Of a stretch of 59,116 nt of DNA, positions 15,092 to 23,889 are shown in pieces (within the stretch, counting starts at the first letter, position 1; the number at the start of each line of letters is the position of its first letter). Source of the stretch: Gemmatimonadota bacterium. Its GTDB lineage: Bacteria; Gemmatimonadota; Gemmatimonadetes; Gemmatimonadales; GWC2-71-9. The position numbers and the translations under genes are program-made. The stretch covers positions 1-59,116 of the forward strand of contig JADFNB010000020.1 in NCBI GenBank assembly GCA_022563595.1. Direction: 5' to 3'. The notes beneath the pieces are model-generated. The model was not told the origin of the DNA. It did not search any database and saw only the letters and a list, made by a program, of their open reading frames with translations.

Positions 15092-17119
15092 ATGGCCGAG
15101 CCCGCGGTCGCACGTCAGCCCGTGAGCCTCGACGATCTCTGCATCAATACCGTTCGCACGCTCGCGATGGACGCTGTTCAGGCGGCCAACTGCGGGCATC
15201 CCGGCGCCCCGATGGGCCTGGCGCCGCTGGGGTACCTCGTGTGGACGCGGCACCTGCGACACAATCCGGCGGCCCCCGACTGGATGGGGCGTGACCGGTT
15301 CGTCCTGTCCGCGGGGCACGCGTCGATGCTCCTCTACAGCCTGCTCTACCTGACGGGGTACGACCTTCCGCTCGAGGAGCTGAAGAGATTCCGGCAGTGG
15401 GGCAGTCGCACACCGGGCCACCCCGAACGCGGTGTGACACCGGGTGTCGAGACCACGACGGGGCCGCTGGGGCAGGGAATGGCCAACGCGGTGGGTCTGG
15501 CGGTGGCGCAAGCTCATCTGGCGGCGCGGTTCAATCGATCAGGCCATCCGGTGATGGACCATCGGACCTATTTCGTCGCCAGCGACGGCGATCTCATGGA
15601 AGGGATCTCGCACGAGGCCGCCTCGTTCGCGGGTCACGCCAGACTCGGGAAGCTCATCGGATTCTACGATGACAACCGGATCACCATTGACGGCGAGACG
15701 GCCCTGACCTACAGCGACGATGTGGCGCAGCGGTTCGCGGCGTACGGCTGGCACGTGGAGCAGGTCGAGGACGGCAACGACCTCGCGGCGCTCGACAGCG
15801 CTATCGTGGCCGCGAAGGCCGAGAAGGGCCGCCCGTCGCTCATTATCGTCCGCACACACATCGGCTACGGCAGCCCGAATAAGCAGGACACCGCCGCGGC
15901 GCACGGCGCCCCGTTGGGTGAGGAGGAGGTCCGCCTCACCAAAGAGAATCTGGGCTGGAGCGCCTCGGAATCGTTTCATGTACCGGAGGAAGCACTGGCC
16001 GAGTGGCGGAAGGCGAGGAATCGGGGTGAGGCGATGCAATCAGTGTGGGAGAAACGCTACAGCTCGTACCGTCAGGGCTATCCCGATCTGGCCCGCGAGC
16101 TGGAGCGTCGCCTGCGTGGTGATCTGCCGGACGGCTGGACGGAGGCGCTTCCCACCTTCGGGGCCGACCGCGGCCCGATGGCGACGCGCAAGGCCTCCGG
16201 TGAGGTCCTCAACGCCATCGCGGCGCGCGTGCCGGAACTGATCGGTGGATCCGCCGATCTCAGCGGATCCAACAACACGGTTCTCCAGTCGGAAGAGGTG
16301 TTCTCGGCGAGTACGTACGGCGGACGAAACTTCCATTTCGGTGTACGCGAGCACGGGATGGCAGGCATCCTCAACGGGATGGCGTTGCACGGTGGGGTGA
16401 TCCCGTACGGCGGTACGTTCCTGATCTTCTCCGACTACATGCGTCCCTCGATCCGGCTGGCGGCGATGATGCGCCGGCACGTCGTCTACGTGTTCACGCA
16501 CGACTCGATCGGGCTCGGTGAGGACGGTCCCACCCACCAACCGGTGGAGCAGCTGTCGTCCCTGCGGACGATTCCCGGGCTGGTATTGATCCGGCCTGGA
16601 GACGCTGCGGAGACCGTTGTGGCGTGGCGCACCGCGCTGGAACGCAAGAACGGACCGGTGGCGCTCGTTCTCACGCGGCAGAGTATTCCGACGCTCGATC
16701 GCGAGGAATTGGCGTCGGCAGACGGTCTGGCCAGTGGCGGGTACGTCCTGACGGATGCGGCGGACGGAAAGCCGGCTGCAATTCTCATTGCCAACGGGTC
16801 GGAGCTGCATCTCGCCGTGGAGGCCCGGGCGCGGCTCGCGGAGGAGGGTATCCGGGTGCGGGTCGTTTCCCTGCCGAGCCACGAGCTGTTTGCCGAGCAG
16901 TCGGCCGAGTATCGCGAGCAAGTGCTTCCGGCCAAGGTGCGGCCGCGGCTAGCCATCGAAGCATCGCAGCCAATGTCATGGCGACGGTGGGTCGGTGATG
17001 CCGGTGACGTGATGGGCATAGAGACATTCGGCGCATCGGCGCCATACCAACGCCTGTTCGAGGAGTACGACTTCACCGTCGACGAGGTGGTGCGCCGGAC
17101 CAAGGCCCTGCTCGGGTGA
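15092..17119 (+). CDS. tkt: Transketolase
   Basis: 675 residues, normal length. It transfers two-carbon units in the non-oxidative pentose phosphate pathway with thiamine diphosphate. Visible marks: [50 protein letters not shown], the ThDP motif [13 protein letters not shown] with the DDN that follows, the catalytic-Glu segment [20 protein letters not shown], and [19 protein letters not shown] site lies 9 bases before ATG. First gene of a coupled operon: its TGA overlaps the GTG of pgi. Confidence 0.96.
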   Translation: MAEPAVARQPVSLDDLCINTVRTLAMDAVQAANCGHPGAPMGLAPLGYLVWTRHLRHNPAAPDWMGRDRFVLSAGHASMLLYSLLYLTGYDLPLEELKRFRQWGSRTPGHPERGVTPGVETTTGPLGQGMANAVGLAVAQAHLAARFNRSGHPVMDHRTYFVASDGDLMEGISHEAASFAGHARLGKLIGFYDDNRITIDGETALTYSDDVAQRFAAYGWHVEQVEDGNDLAALDSAIVAAKAEKGRPSLIIVRTHIGYGSPNKQDTAAAHGAPLGEEEVRLTKENLGWSASESFHVPEEALAEWRKARNRGEAMQSVWEKRYSSYRQGYPDLARELERRLRGDLPDGWTEALPTFGADRGPMATRKASGEVLNAIAARVPELIGGSADLSGSNNTVLQSEEVFSASTYGGRNFHFGVREHGMAGILNGMALHGGVIPYGGTFLIFSDYMRPSIRLAAMMRRHVVYVFTHDSIGLGEDGPTHQPVEQLSSLRTIPGLVLIRPGDAAETVVAWRTALERKNGPVALVLTRQSIPTLDREELASADGLASGGYVLTDAADGKPAAILIANGSELHLAVEARARLAEEGIRVRVVSLPSHELFAEQSAEYREQVLPAKVRPRLAIEASQPMSWRRWVGDAGDVMGIETFGASAPYQRLFEEYDFTVDEVVRRTKALLG

Positions 17120-18681
17120 TCCGGATGGATGCGGGACCGCTCGCCGATCGGCTGCAAGCGCGACTCGGACTGATGCGGCAGGACCGGATCGTGGAGCGCA
17201 TCTGGGAGCGGGACCCCACGGTATGGGCCCCCGATCCCGCTACTCCTGAACTGGCCGACAGGCTCGGGTGGCTGTCGCTTCCCGAGACCATGCAGCAGCA
17301 CGTCACCGACCTGACCGACTTTGCCGCGGACGCGCGTGCGTGCCTCGAGCGGGTGGTGTTGTGCGGGATGGGTGGATCGAGCCTCGCCCCGGCGGTGATG
17401 TGGCGGATCGTTGAGAAGCAGGACGGCCACCCGTCGCTCCACCTGCTGGACTCGACCCATCCCGCAGCCGTGCTCGCGGCCTCTTCCGCGCCCGCAGCGA
17501 CGCTCTACGTCATCGCCTCCAAGAGCGGCACGACGATCGAGACGAGGAGCTTCGAGCGGTATCTCTGGGATGCAAGCGGCTGTGATGGCTCGCGCTTCAT
17601 CGCCGTGACCGATCCCGATACGCCGCTGGCACGTGAGGCGGAGAAGCGCGGCTATGCGCGGGTGTTCATCAACCCGCCCGACGTGGGCGGCCGGTTCTCC
17701 GCCCTGTCGCTCTTCGGATTGGTACCGGCCGCGCTGGTGGGGATCGATATAGCCGGGCTGTTACGCCGCGGGGCGGCGAGCGCCGGTCGGTGCGCCGAGC
17801 AGCTGGGGGAAGGCAACGTCTACGCGGGCGTGGGCGCGTTTATCGGCGAGGCCGCGCTCGCCGGACGCGACAAGTTGACCTTCCTGCTGTCGCCGTCCCT
17901 GGCGAGCTTCGGGCTGTGGCTGGAGCAGCTGATCGCCGAGAGCACCGGTAAGCAGGAGAGGGGCATCCTCCCCGTGGTCGGCGAGCGGCGAGCGGCGCCG
18001 GATCAGTACGGCGATGACCGTGCGTTCGTGCGAATCATCTTGCGCGGGGACGAGGATACGACTAACGAGGTGCTCGCCCGCCGGCTGACGGGGTTAGGGC
18101 TGCCGCTGCTCGAGATCGAGCTGGCCGACCGGTTGGAGCTGGCCGGCGCGATGTTCGGCTGGGAGTTCGCCACGGCAATCGCCGGGTATGTGTTGGGCGT
18201 CAATCCGTTCGATCAGCCCGATGTCGCCGAGAGCAAGACGAACACCGCGCGCGCCTTGACGCTAGGCGCCCGCCGCTCCGTGGATGCGGACGCGGAGACG
18301 CTTCATCGCTGGGAGAGGGGGGTGGGCAAGGGTGACTACGTGGGGGTGATGGCATATCTGCCACCGAGTCCCGAAACCGACGCGCGGCTGGAGGCAGTGG
18401 CCGTACGGTTGCGGGAGCGCCTGGGTGTCGTGGTCACGACCGGGTACGGACCGCGGTACCTGCACTCCACCGGCCAGCTTCACAAGGGCGGCCCGCCGAT
18501 CGGCCACTTCCTTCAGATCGTGGATTCTGCGCCGGGCGATCTGCCCGTTCCCGGGATGAGCGGGTTCGGAGTGCTGATCAGCGCCCAGGCGGACGGCGAT
18601 CTGCTGGCGCTCGAGACGCGCGGACGGCCGGTCGTTCGAGTGCGTGATTGGGAACTGTTGGCAACGGAGCTGGGCATATGA
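17116..18681 (+). CDS. pgi: Glucose-6-phosphate isomerase (transaldolase-fusion type)
   Basis: 521 residues. Two SIS domains are visible: [16 protein letters not shown] with [13 protein letters not shown] (sugar-phosphate loop) and [20 protein letters not shown] with the catalytic-Glu segment [16 protein letters not shown]. It ends with the PGI tail containing [18 protein letters not shown]. The sequence resembles the PGI half of transaldolase-PGI fusion proteins rather than classical PGI, but no transaldolase domain is attached. It interconverts glucose-6-P and fructose-6-P, linking transketolase products to glycolysis. GTG 17116 overlaps the tkt stop; ATG 17125 is an alternative start. Its stop overlaps rpiA (ATGA). 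Confidence 0.93.
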   Translation: MIRMDAGPLADRLQARLGLMRQDRIVERIWERDPTVWAPDPATPELADRLGWLSLPETMQQHVTDLTDFAADARACLERVVLCGMGGSSLAPAVMWRIVEKQDGHPSLHLLDSTHPAAVLAASSAPAATLYVIASKSGTTIETRSFERYLWDASGCDGSRFIAVTDPDTPLAREAEKRGYARVFINPPDVGGRFSALSLFGLVPAALVGIDIAGLLRRGAASAGRCAEQLGEGNVYAGVGAFIGEAALAGRDKLTFLLSPSLASFGLWLEQLIAESTGKQERGILPVVGERRAAPDQYGDDRAFVRIILRGDEDTTNEVLARRLTGLGLPLLEIELADRLELAGAMFGWEFATAIAGYVLGVNPFDQPDVAESKTNTARALTLGARRSVDADAETLHRWERGVGKGDYVGVMAYLPPSPETDARLEAVAVRLRERLGVVVTTGYGPRYLHSTGQLHKGGPPIGHFLQIVDSAPGDLPVPGMSGFGVLISAQADGDLLALETRGRPVVRVRDWELLATELGI

Positions 18682-19358
18682 CTGACCCCAGGCTCGCAGC
18701 GAAGCGGGACGCCGCGCTGCGGGCGGTCGATCTGGTGGAGTCCGGCATGATCGTCGGGTTGGGTACCGGGTCCACGGCGGCGCTCGTCGTCGAGGAGATC
18801 GCGGGGCGATTGGCCAGTGGCGAGCTGCGCGACATCACCGGAATCCCGACATCCAAGGCGACGCATCAGGCGGCCGTGCTGCGCGGCATCCCGCTCACCA
18901 CCCTGGAAGAGCATCCCGACGTGGACCTCACGATAGACGGTGCCGACGAGGTGGATCCGGACGGGAACCTCATCAAGGGTTTGGGGGGCGCGCTTCTCAG
19001 GGAGAAGATCGTTGCGATGGCGTCCCAGCGTATCGCGATCGTGGTCGACGAGTCCAAACTGGTCCAGCGGCTCGGATCGCGCGGGCCGCTTCCGGTAGAG
19101 GTTGTGGCGTTCGGGGCGGGCGCTCATGCGCCGGCGATCCGTGCCCTGGGTGGCGAGCCGGTGCTACGACGCGATCCCGACGGCTCGTTCTTTCTGTCTG
19201 ACGAAGGCCACTATATTTTGGACTGCCGCTTCGCCGATGGAATCAGTGATCCCGCCGCGGTCGAGCGCACGTTGCGGGACCGCCCCGGTGTCGTGGAGAC
19301 AGGGCTCTTCTTGGACATGCGACCCGAGATCATCGTCGGGAGGGCGCCGGACCGGTGA
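18678..19358 (+). CDS. rpiA: Ribose-5-phosphate isomerase A
   Basis: 226 residues, the normal size. Family signatures: VGLGTGSTAALVVEEI (phosphate loop), GIPTSKATHQAAV, the catalytic DLTIDGADEVDPDGNLIKG containing the two Asp, GGALLREKIVAM, and VDESKLVQRLG with the Lys. It interconverts ribose-5-P and ribulose-5-P. ATG 18678 overlaps the pgi stop; its own TGA overlaps the SURF1 GTG. Its place between pgi and SURF1 completes a pentose-phosphate/glycolysis operon. Confidence 0.96.
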   Translation: MTDPRLAAKRDAALRAVDLVESGMIVGLGTGSTAALVVEEIAGRLASGELRDITGIPTSKATHQAAVLRGIPLTTLEEHPDVDLTIDGADEVDPDGNLIKGLGGALLREKIVAMASQRIAIVVDESKLVQRLGSRGPLPVEVVAFGAGAHAPAIRALGGEPVLRRDPDGSFFLSDEGHYILDCRFADGISDPAAVERTLRDRPGVVETGLFLDMRPEIIVGRAPDR

Positions 19359-20020
19359 AACGGCTGCTGCCGCTCATCGTCGGTCTCGCTGTCGCGGTCC
19401 TCTGCGTACGTCTGGGAGTGTGGCAGCTCGACCGGTTGGGTCAACGGCGATCACGCAACGCCGTGGTGGAGGCGCAGCTTGCGCTGCCGCCGGTTCGCCT
19501 ACCGAGTACGCTTCGTCCGGAATCACTCAACTACCGTCGTGCCGTAGCACGCGGCCGCTTCGATTTCGCTGCCGAAACCGTCGAGGTCGCCCGGACCTTC
19601 CGTGGTGCGCCCGGCGTGCACCTGATCACGCCGCTCGTGCTGGATGACGGCACGGGCGTGGCCGTCATCCGCGGCTGGGTCTACTCGCCGGACGGCAGAA
19701 CGGTCGATCGCGCGCGTCTCGAGGAACCCGAGACAGCCACCGTGTCGGGCGTGCTGCTCCCGCCGTCGTCTGATTGGCGGGCGGTGCATCCCGAATCGCT
19801 GGTAGCTGCCTACCCGCGTCTTCCCTTGGTACTCCGCCGAACGGTCTCACCCGGCTCGTTACCCGGCGGTATCGTCGTCCTCGACCCGCCGGTCATCGAC
19901 GAGGGACGTCATTTGGGTTACGCTATTCAGTGGTTCTCGTTCGCCGTGATCGCGGTTGTCGGTGGGGCAGTGCTTGCCTTGAAGAGCGATGGCAGTCTTT
20001 CCCGATCCCGGCCCGCTTGA
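19355..20020 (+). CDS. SURF1 family protein (cytochrome oxidase assembly)
   Basis: 221 residues with the SURF1 layout: an N-terminal membrane span (LLPLIVGLAVAVLCVRLGVWQLDRL), a periplasmic domain containing YRRAVARGRFDF and VAVIRGWVYSPDGR, and a C-terminal span (LGYAIQWFSFAVIAVVGGAVL) with the Q-W-F motif. SURF1/Shy1 proteins help heme a insertion in cytochrome c oxidase. GTG start inside the rpiA stop. No oxidase gene is in the window, so the operon partner is unexpected; the family assignment itself is clear. Confidence 0.9.
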   Translation: MKRLLPLIVGLAVAVLCVRLGVWQLDRLGQRRSRNAVVEAQLALPPVRLPSTLRPESLNYRRAVARGRFDFAAETVEVARTFRGAPGVHLITPLVLDDGTGVAVIRGWVYSPDGRTVDRARLEEPETATVSGVLLPPSSDWRAVHPESLVAAYPRLPLVLRRTVSPGSLPGGIVVLDPPVIDEGRHLGYAIQWFSFAVIAVVGGAVLALKSDGSLSRSRPA

Positions 20021-20071
20021 CACCAAGCCGACCAAGCGGCACTGTGGCTTAGGCTCAACCCGGAACCCGCA

Positions 20072-21364
20072 ATGTCTACCAGACGTGACTTCCTGTCCTC
20101 GATCTTCGCCGCCTCCGCCACGATTCCAGCTCTCAAGAACGACGGCGTGCAACGGGTCCTCTCGGTCGTCGCGCAGGTCGATGCGCGCTCACCCGAAGAC
20201 CTGGCCGCCGACGAGGAGTTTTGGCGGCAGATCCAACAGGCGTTCACGCTGGACCGAACGCTCATCAATCTGAACAACGGTGGGGTCTCTCCCAGTCCTC
20301 GCGTTGTGCTCGAGGCGATGCGACGATACCTCGAGTTCTCGAATCAGGCGCCCGTCTATCACATGTGGCGGATTCTCGAGCCGGAGGTCGAGGGAGTGCG
20401 CCGCGAACTGGCCCGAGAGTTCGGTTGCGATCCCGAGGAACTCGCCATCACGCGCAATGCCAGCGAGGCCCTGGAGATATGCCAGATGGGGATCGATCTC
20501 CAGCGTGGCGACGAGGTGCTTACCACCGACCAGGACTACGGGCGGATGCTCACGACCTGGGACCAGCGCGCGCGGCGGGAAGGTATCGTCGTGAGGAAGG
20601 TTTCGTTTCCCGATCCACCACCCAGTATGCAGTACCTGGTCGACATGTTCGAGCGAAACATCACGAGGAAGACCAGGGTCATTCACTTCTGTCACATCAC
20701 GAACCTGTCGGGTCAGATCTTCCCGGTGAAAGAGATCTGCCGCATGGCCCGGGCACGAGGGATCCGTACTATTGTGGATGGGGCGCACGCGTTCGCTCAT
20801 TTCCCATTCACGCTAGCTGATCTCGAGTGCGACTACTATGGAACCTCGCTCCACAAGTGGCTGCTAGCGCCAATCGGCACCGGCTTCCTCTATGTGCGGC
20901 GGGAGCTGATTAGTGATCTGTGGCCATTGATGGCAGCAGCCGAGTCACAGCACGACGACATTCGCAAGTTCGAAGAGATCGGGACGCATCCGGCCGCCAA
21001 CCACAACGCTATCGCGGAGGCCCTGACCTTCCATCGTGGGATCGGTGGCGAACGCAAGGCCGCCCGCCTACGATATCTCCGTGACCGGTGGATGCGACGG
21101 CTGGATGGACAACCGGGGGTCACGCTCTACACGAGTTACGATCCGGAGCAGTCATGCGGGCTCGCGAATGTCGGCATCGCCGGAATCGATCCCGGCGCCC
21201 TGACGAACCATCTATGGCAGACGAAGCGGATCATCGTCACCGGTATCGGTCACGAGGCGTGTACCGGGATACGTGTGACGCCGAACGTCTACACGACCGT
21301 CCGCGAACTCGATGTACTCATCGACGCGTTGGAGGATGTGATCAGGAATGGTATGCCGTCGTAG
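20072..21364 (+). CDS. Exported class V aminotransferase-fold PLP enzyme (CefD-like)
   Basis: 430 residues. N-terminal STRRDFLSSIFAASA is a Tat-type signal, so a folded PLP enzyme would be exported. The aminotransferase V fold is shown by INLNNGGVSPSPRVVLEAM (65-83), NASEALEICQMG, VDGAHAFAHFP (Asp236 binds the pyridine N; His239) and TSLHKWLLAPIGTGF with the PLP lysine Lys262. The closest known group is isopenicillin-N epimerase-like/cysteine desulfurase-like proteins; the substrate is not predictable. It sits 51 bases after SURF1 and ends at a strong hairpin terminator. Confidence 0.85.
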   Translation: MSTRRDFLSSIFAASATIPALKNDGVQRVLSVVAQVDARSPEDLAADEEFWRQIQQAFTLDRTLINLNNGGVSPSPRVVLEAMRRYLEFSNQAPVYHMWRILEPEVEGVRRELAREFGCDPEELAITRNASEALEICQMGIDLQRGDEVLTTDQDYGRMLTTWDQRARREGIVVRKVSFPDPPPSMQYLVDMFERNITRKTRVIHFCHITNLSGQIFPVKEICRMARARGIRTIVDGAHAFAHFPFTLADLECDYYGTSLHKWLLAPIGTGFLYVRRELISDLWPLMAAAESQHDDIRKFEEIGTHPAANHNAIAEALTFHRGIGGERKAARLRYLRDRWMRRLDGQPGVTLYTSYDPEQSCGLANVGIAGIDPGALTNHLWQTKRIIVTGIGHEACTGIRVTPNVYTTVRELDVLIDALEDVIRNGMPS

Positions 21365-21371
21365 TCGTGGT

Positions 21372-21402
21372 GCACCGCCGCACGGGGAGCGTGCGGCGGT
21401 GC
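21372..21402. terminator. 12-bp perfect hairpin between convergent genes
   Basis: GCACCGCCGCAC (21372-21383) and its exact reverse complement (21391-21402) flank a 7-base loop GGGGAGC, 7 bases after the aminotransferase stop. It has no T-run. It can serve both the plus-strand gene and the minus-strand gene ending at 21448. Confidence 0.75.
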
Positions 21403-21447
21403 AGCCCCGGCTAGGCGGCCAGCTCCAACGGTCCGATCTTGCCCGTC

Positions 21448-22485
21448 CTACCTGCCGCTTGCTTTTCGATAATACTGCTTCATGACCTCCTCAGCCGGCT
21501 TCCCCTGGGGCGTGAAGTTACGGCGCCGATCCCGTACCGGTGCGCCCACCGGGTGCCATTTCCACCAGTAGAAACCGGCAAACCAGGGGAGATCCCAGAA
21601 GGTAGCGAATGCGGCCTCGTAGGCGGCGGCCTGAAGCTCGGCATCGGGGTCACCCTCGATCTCCCAGCGCCATGGCCGCGCGGTCGATGCGGTGTGCGAC
21701 TTGTATCCGATCTCGGTGAAGAGCACCGGACGATCCCACCGCTCGCTGACGCGTGCCAAATCCCGCGCGATGGGCGCCCACTCCGCCCGCAGCCGCTGTA
21801 CCCGCTCGGGCAGCGACCCCGGACCGGGATCGCCCAGCTCGAAATAGGCTTGAACGCCGATCGCGTCCAGCACGTCCCACCACGGTACGTTGGCATAATC
21901 ATCCCAGTTTCCGGCGTAGGTGATCCATCCCGAGAACCGTCCCCGCACCTCGGCGATCAGGCGACGCCACTCGGTCTCCCATCGCACCGTCTCACGCAGC
22001 TCCGTGCCGACGCTGAAGCCGACCGCATGCATCCGCTCGGCGAGATCGGCGTAGTGCAGCACGAACTTGCCGTACGACGCGAACCATGCCGCCCAGCTGG
22101 CGGAGTCGGTCATGCGGACCTCACCCCGCCAGTGGCCGTCGCGGAAATCTTCCAGTGTCGGGAGCACGATCACCGCTAGACCCGCATCGCGCGCCAGCCG
22201 GGCGGTCTCGAGCAGGCCGGCATCGGTGAGCGACCAGTCGGTGTCCGGATTCTCGAACCGGTACACGGCGGGATCGGTGTACGTATTCATGAAGCCGTAC
22301 GGCCACAGCGCAACTTGCGTGGCGCCGAGTGCGCGCATAGCGGCAAAATCGTCTGGGGTCGGGGTACCGCGATACCCGTCGAACGCGACCCCACGCTGGC
22401 GCGGTACGGAGATGACGCCCGGGTGCCTGCCGCGGCACGTCAGAGCCAGGGCGGCCGTCGTCACGAGGAAGGTTCGCCGGCGCAT
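21448..22485 (-). CDS. GH113-like glycoside hydrolase, exported
   Basis: 345 residues with a signal peptide (RRRTFLVTTAALALTC) that could be Tat-type or a lipoprotein signal at Cys17. The TIM-barrel pattern fits glycoside hydrolase family 113 (beta-1,4-mannanases): acid/base Glu162 in FSVGTELRETV, nucleophile Glu258 in RPVLFTEIGYKS, plus WITYAGNWDDYANVPWWD and the Trp-rich GFYWWKWHPVG near the C-terminus. The product probably cleaves beta-mannoside or a related polysaccharide outside the cytoplasm; exact sugar unknown. A TAGATT box lies 6 bases before ATG. Confidence 0.75.
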   Translation of the reverse strand: MRRRTFLVTTAALALTCRGRHPGVISVPRQRGVAFDGYRGTPTPDDFAAMRALGATQVALWPYGFMNTYTDPAVYRFENPDTDWSLTDAGLLETARLARDAGLAVIVLPTLEDFRDGHWRGEVRMTDSASWAAWFASYGKFVLHYADLAERMHAVGFSVGTELRETVRWETEWRRLIAEVRGRFSGWITYAGNWDDYANVPWWDVLDAIGVQAYFELGDPGPGSLPERVQRLRAEWAPIARDLARVSERWDRPVLFTEIGYKSHTASTARPWRWEIEGDPDAELQAAAYEAAFATFWDLPWFAGFYWWKWHPVGAPVRDRRRNFTPQGKPAEEVMKQYYRKASGR

Positions 22486-22491
22486 CCAGCG

Positions 22492-22497
22492 AATCTA
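22492..22497 (-). promoter_or_regulatory. TAGATT box 6 bases before the GH113-like ATG
   Basis: TAGATT, then CGCTGG, then ATG on the minus strand. The spacing is the same as for acnA and the VapB antitoxin. CTGG is not a ribosome-binding site. Confidence 0.35.
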
Positions 22498-22534
22498 AAC
22501 ACCCAACAGCGACGCTGCCCCGGCGCCTATTGCC

Positions 22535-23485
22535 TCACCTCGCGGGGGCCAAGTGGCGGGACCGCGTGAGCCAGTAGATCACCAGGCCCGCCGCCGCCAG
22601 CCGTAACCCGACAGTTCCGACATCCCCAAGTCGCAGCGTATCGGCCATCGCGGTCGCCGAGAACCAGTAGTAGATCAGCGCGGCCGTGGCGGCGAGCAGC
22701 GTCAAGGCGCGGGTTGCGTCGATGCGGAACAGGCGCACGATCACCGCCGTTGCCGCCACGCTGGCGATGCACCACAGGGCGACGTGGAGGTACACATCCG
22801 GCGCCTCCCGCAGGGGCACGTTGACGGTTGTGAAGTATCCGACCACGAATCCGGGGAAGGCGGCCGCGAACGCGCCGAAACCGGTCCGCAACCAAGAGTG
22901 AGAGGCGCGTGCTCGTCCCAGGACATGGGCGACTGACTTGGGAGGCGACAGGTCTATGCAGCCACGGACCGTACAGAGGGTGCACGGGACACACCGAGGG
23001 TTAGCAATCCGGAGAAGAGGCCGTTGGCCGTAGAGGCGTTCCACCGGCAGCAGGGGACAGATTGCGTTGCAGAACCCGGCCTTCGCGTCGAACAGGAGCC
23101 CCGAGACGACCGCCAGTGCCACGACCGCGCCGATCACCGCCGCCAGCGCAACCCCGTCGGTATTGAAGAGGAACCGGCGGGCGGGTACCAGCAGAAACAA
23201 CAGGGCGAATGCGATCACGCCGGTTACGCGATGTGCGCCTGGCTCGAGCTTTCGCCCGCTGGGCCAGTTGAGTGCCAGATTGGCCGTGGCCAGGGGACAG
23301 ATGTTGCGCCACAGGGCCGGACTCAACAGCAGCGATGCCGGGACGAGCGGGATGATCACGTTCCAAAGCACGGCTAGCGTCGTGTCGGGCCACGTGATGA
23401 GCCCTGCGAGCACTATGCTGAGCGTGATGACGGCGAGGACCTGCAACGTGCGCCACACGATAGCAGAACGTGATTCCCGAGCCAT
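22535..23485 (-). CDS. Polytopic membrane protein with iron-sulfur cysteine motifs (NapH/CcoG-like)
   Basis: 316 residues with about seven or eight hydrophobic segments. Cysteines occur in NapH/CcoG/RdxA-like settings: Cys63 in RNICPLATANL, Cys139 and Cys143 in GFCNAICPLLPVERLYG, then Cys165, 168, 171 and 176 in CVPCTLCTVRGCIDLSPPKS, a ferredoxin-like CxxCxxCxxxxC that can hold a 4Fe-4S cluster. This suggests membrane electron transfer, for example quinol oxidation coupled to a partner reductase. No partner is adjacent: the next gene is a glycosidase 49 bases downstream. Confidence 0.75.
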   Translation of the reverse strand: MARESRSAIVWRTLQVLAVITLSIVLAGLITWPDTTLAVLWNVIIPLVPASLLLSPALWRNICPLATANLALNWPSGRKLEPGAHRVTGVIAFALLFLLVPARRFLFNTDGVALAAVIGAVVALAVVSGLLFDAKAGFCNAICPLLPVERLYGQRPLLRIANPRCVPCTLCTVRGCIDLSPPKSVAHVLGRARASHSWLRTGFGAFAAAFPGFVVGYFTTVNVPLREAPDVYLHVALWCIASVAATAVIVRLFRIDATRALTLLAATAALIYYWFSATAMADTLRLGDVGTVGLRLAAAGLVIYWLTRSRHLAPAR

Positions 23486-23527
23486 AGAGTGCCCTAACTA
23501 ACGGGAGTCGAGTGAAGCGCACCCTAA

Positions 23528-23791
23528 GGTCAATATGAACGATTCTTCACACCCGCAGTTCCCCTTGAGCGCTTTCGCAAGCTGCGCACGTTCATGGGGA
23601 CGATGGCGGGACCGTGGACGGGTTGGCTGCTGCTGCGGAGTCTCGAGCCCCTCAAGGCTTTGGCCAGGAAGCGTCCACCTCCCAACGGTGAGCGCACGGG
23701 CATCAGTGCGGGGATGGTTCGGCTATCGGTTGGGGTGGAGCACTTCGAGGACATTATTGCCGATGTGGAGCGGGCGTTGGCGGTGGTGTAA
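23528..23791 (+). pseudogene. C-terminal remnant of a Cys/Met-metabolism PLP enzyme
   Basis: The frame is open from 23528 (after TAA 23525) to TAA 23789-23791. Two pieces of the cystathionine gamma-synthase/O-acetylhomoserine sulfhydrylase family can be read: KLRTFMGTMAGPWTGWLLL then RSLEPLKALA, and ERTGISAGMVRLSVGVEHFE with DIIADVERAL at the very end. The 60-80 residues normally between them (the arm and small-domain core) are missing, as is the whole PLP domain. This is a gene tail left by nested deletions. Confidence 0.7.
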
Positions 23792-23889
23792 TTGAGGCGG
23801 GCACAGGGACGAGGCTAGCGGTGCGGTCCTCAACGCTCCCTCATGGTCCGGTGCTAGCGTCAACGATGCCTTCTGGCCGGCGGCATCAA

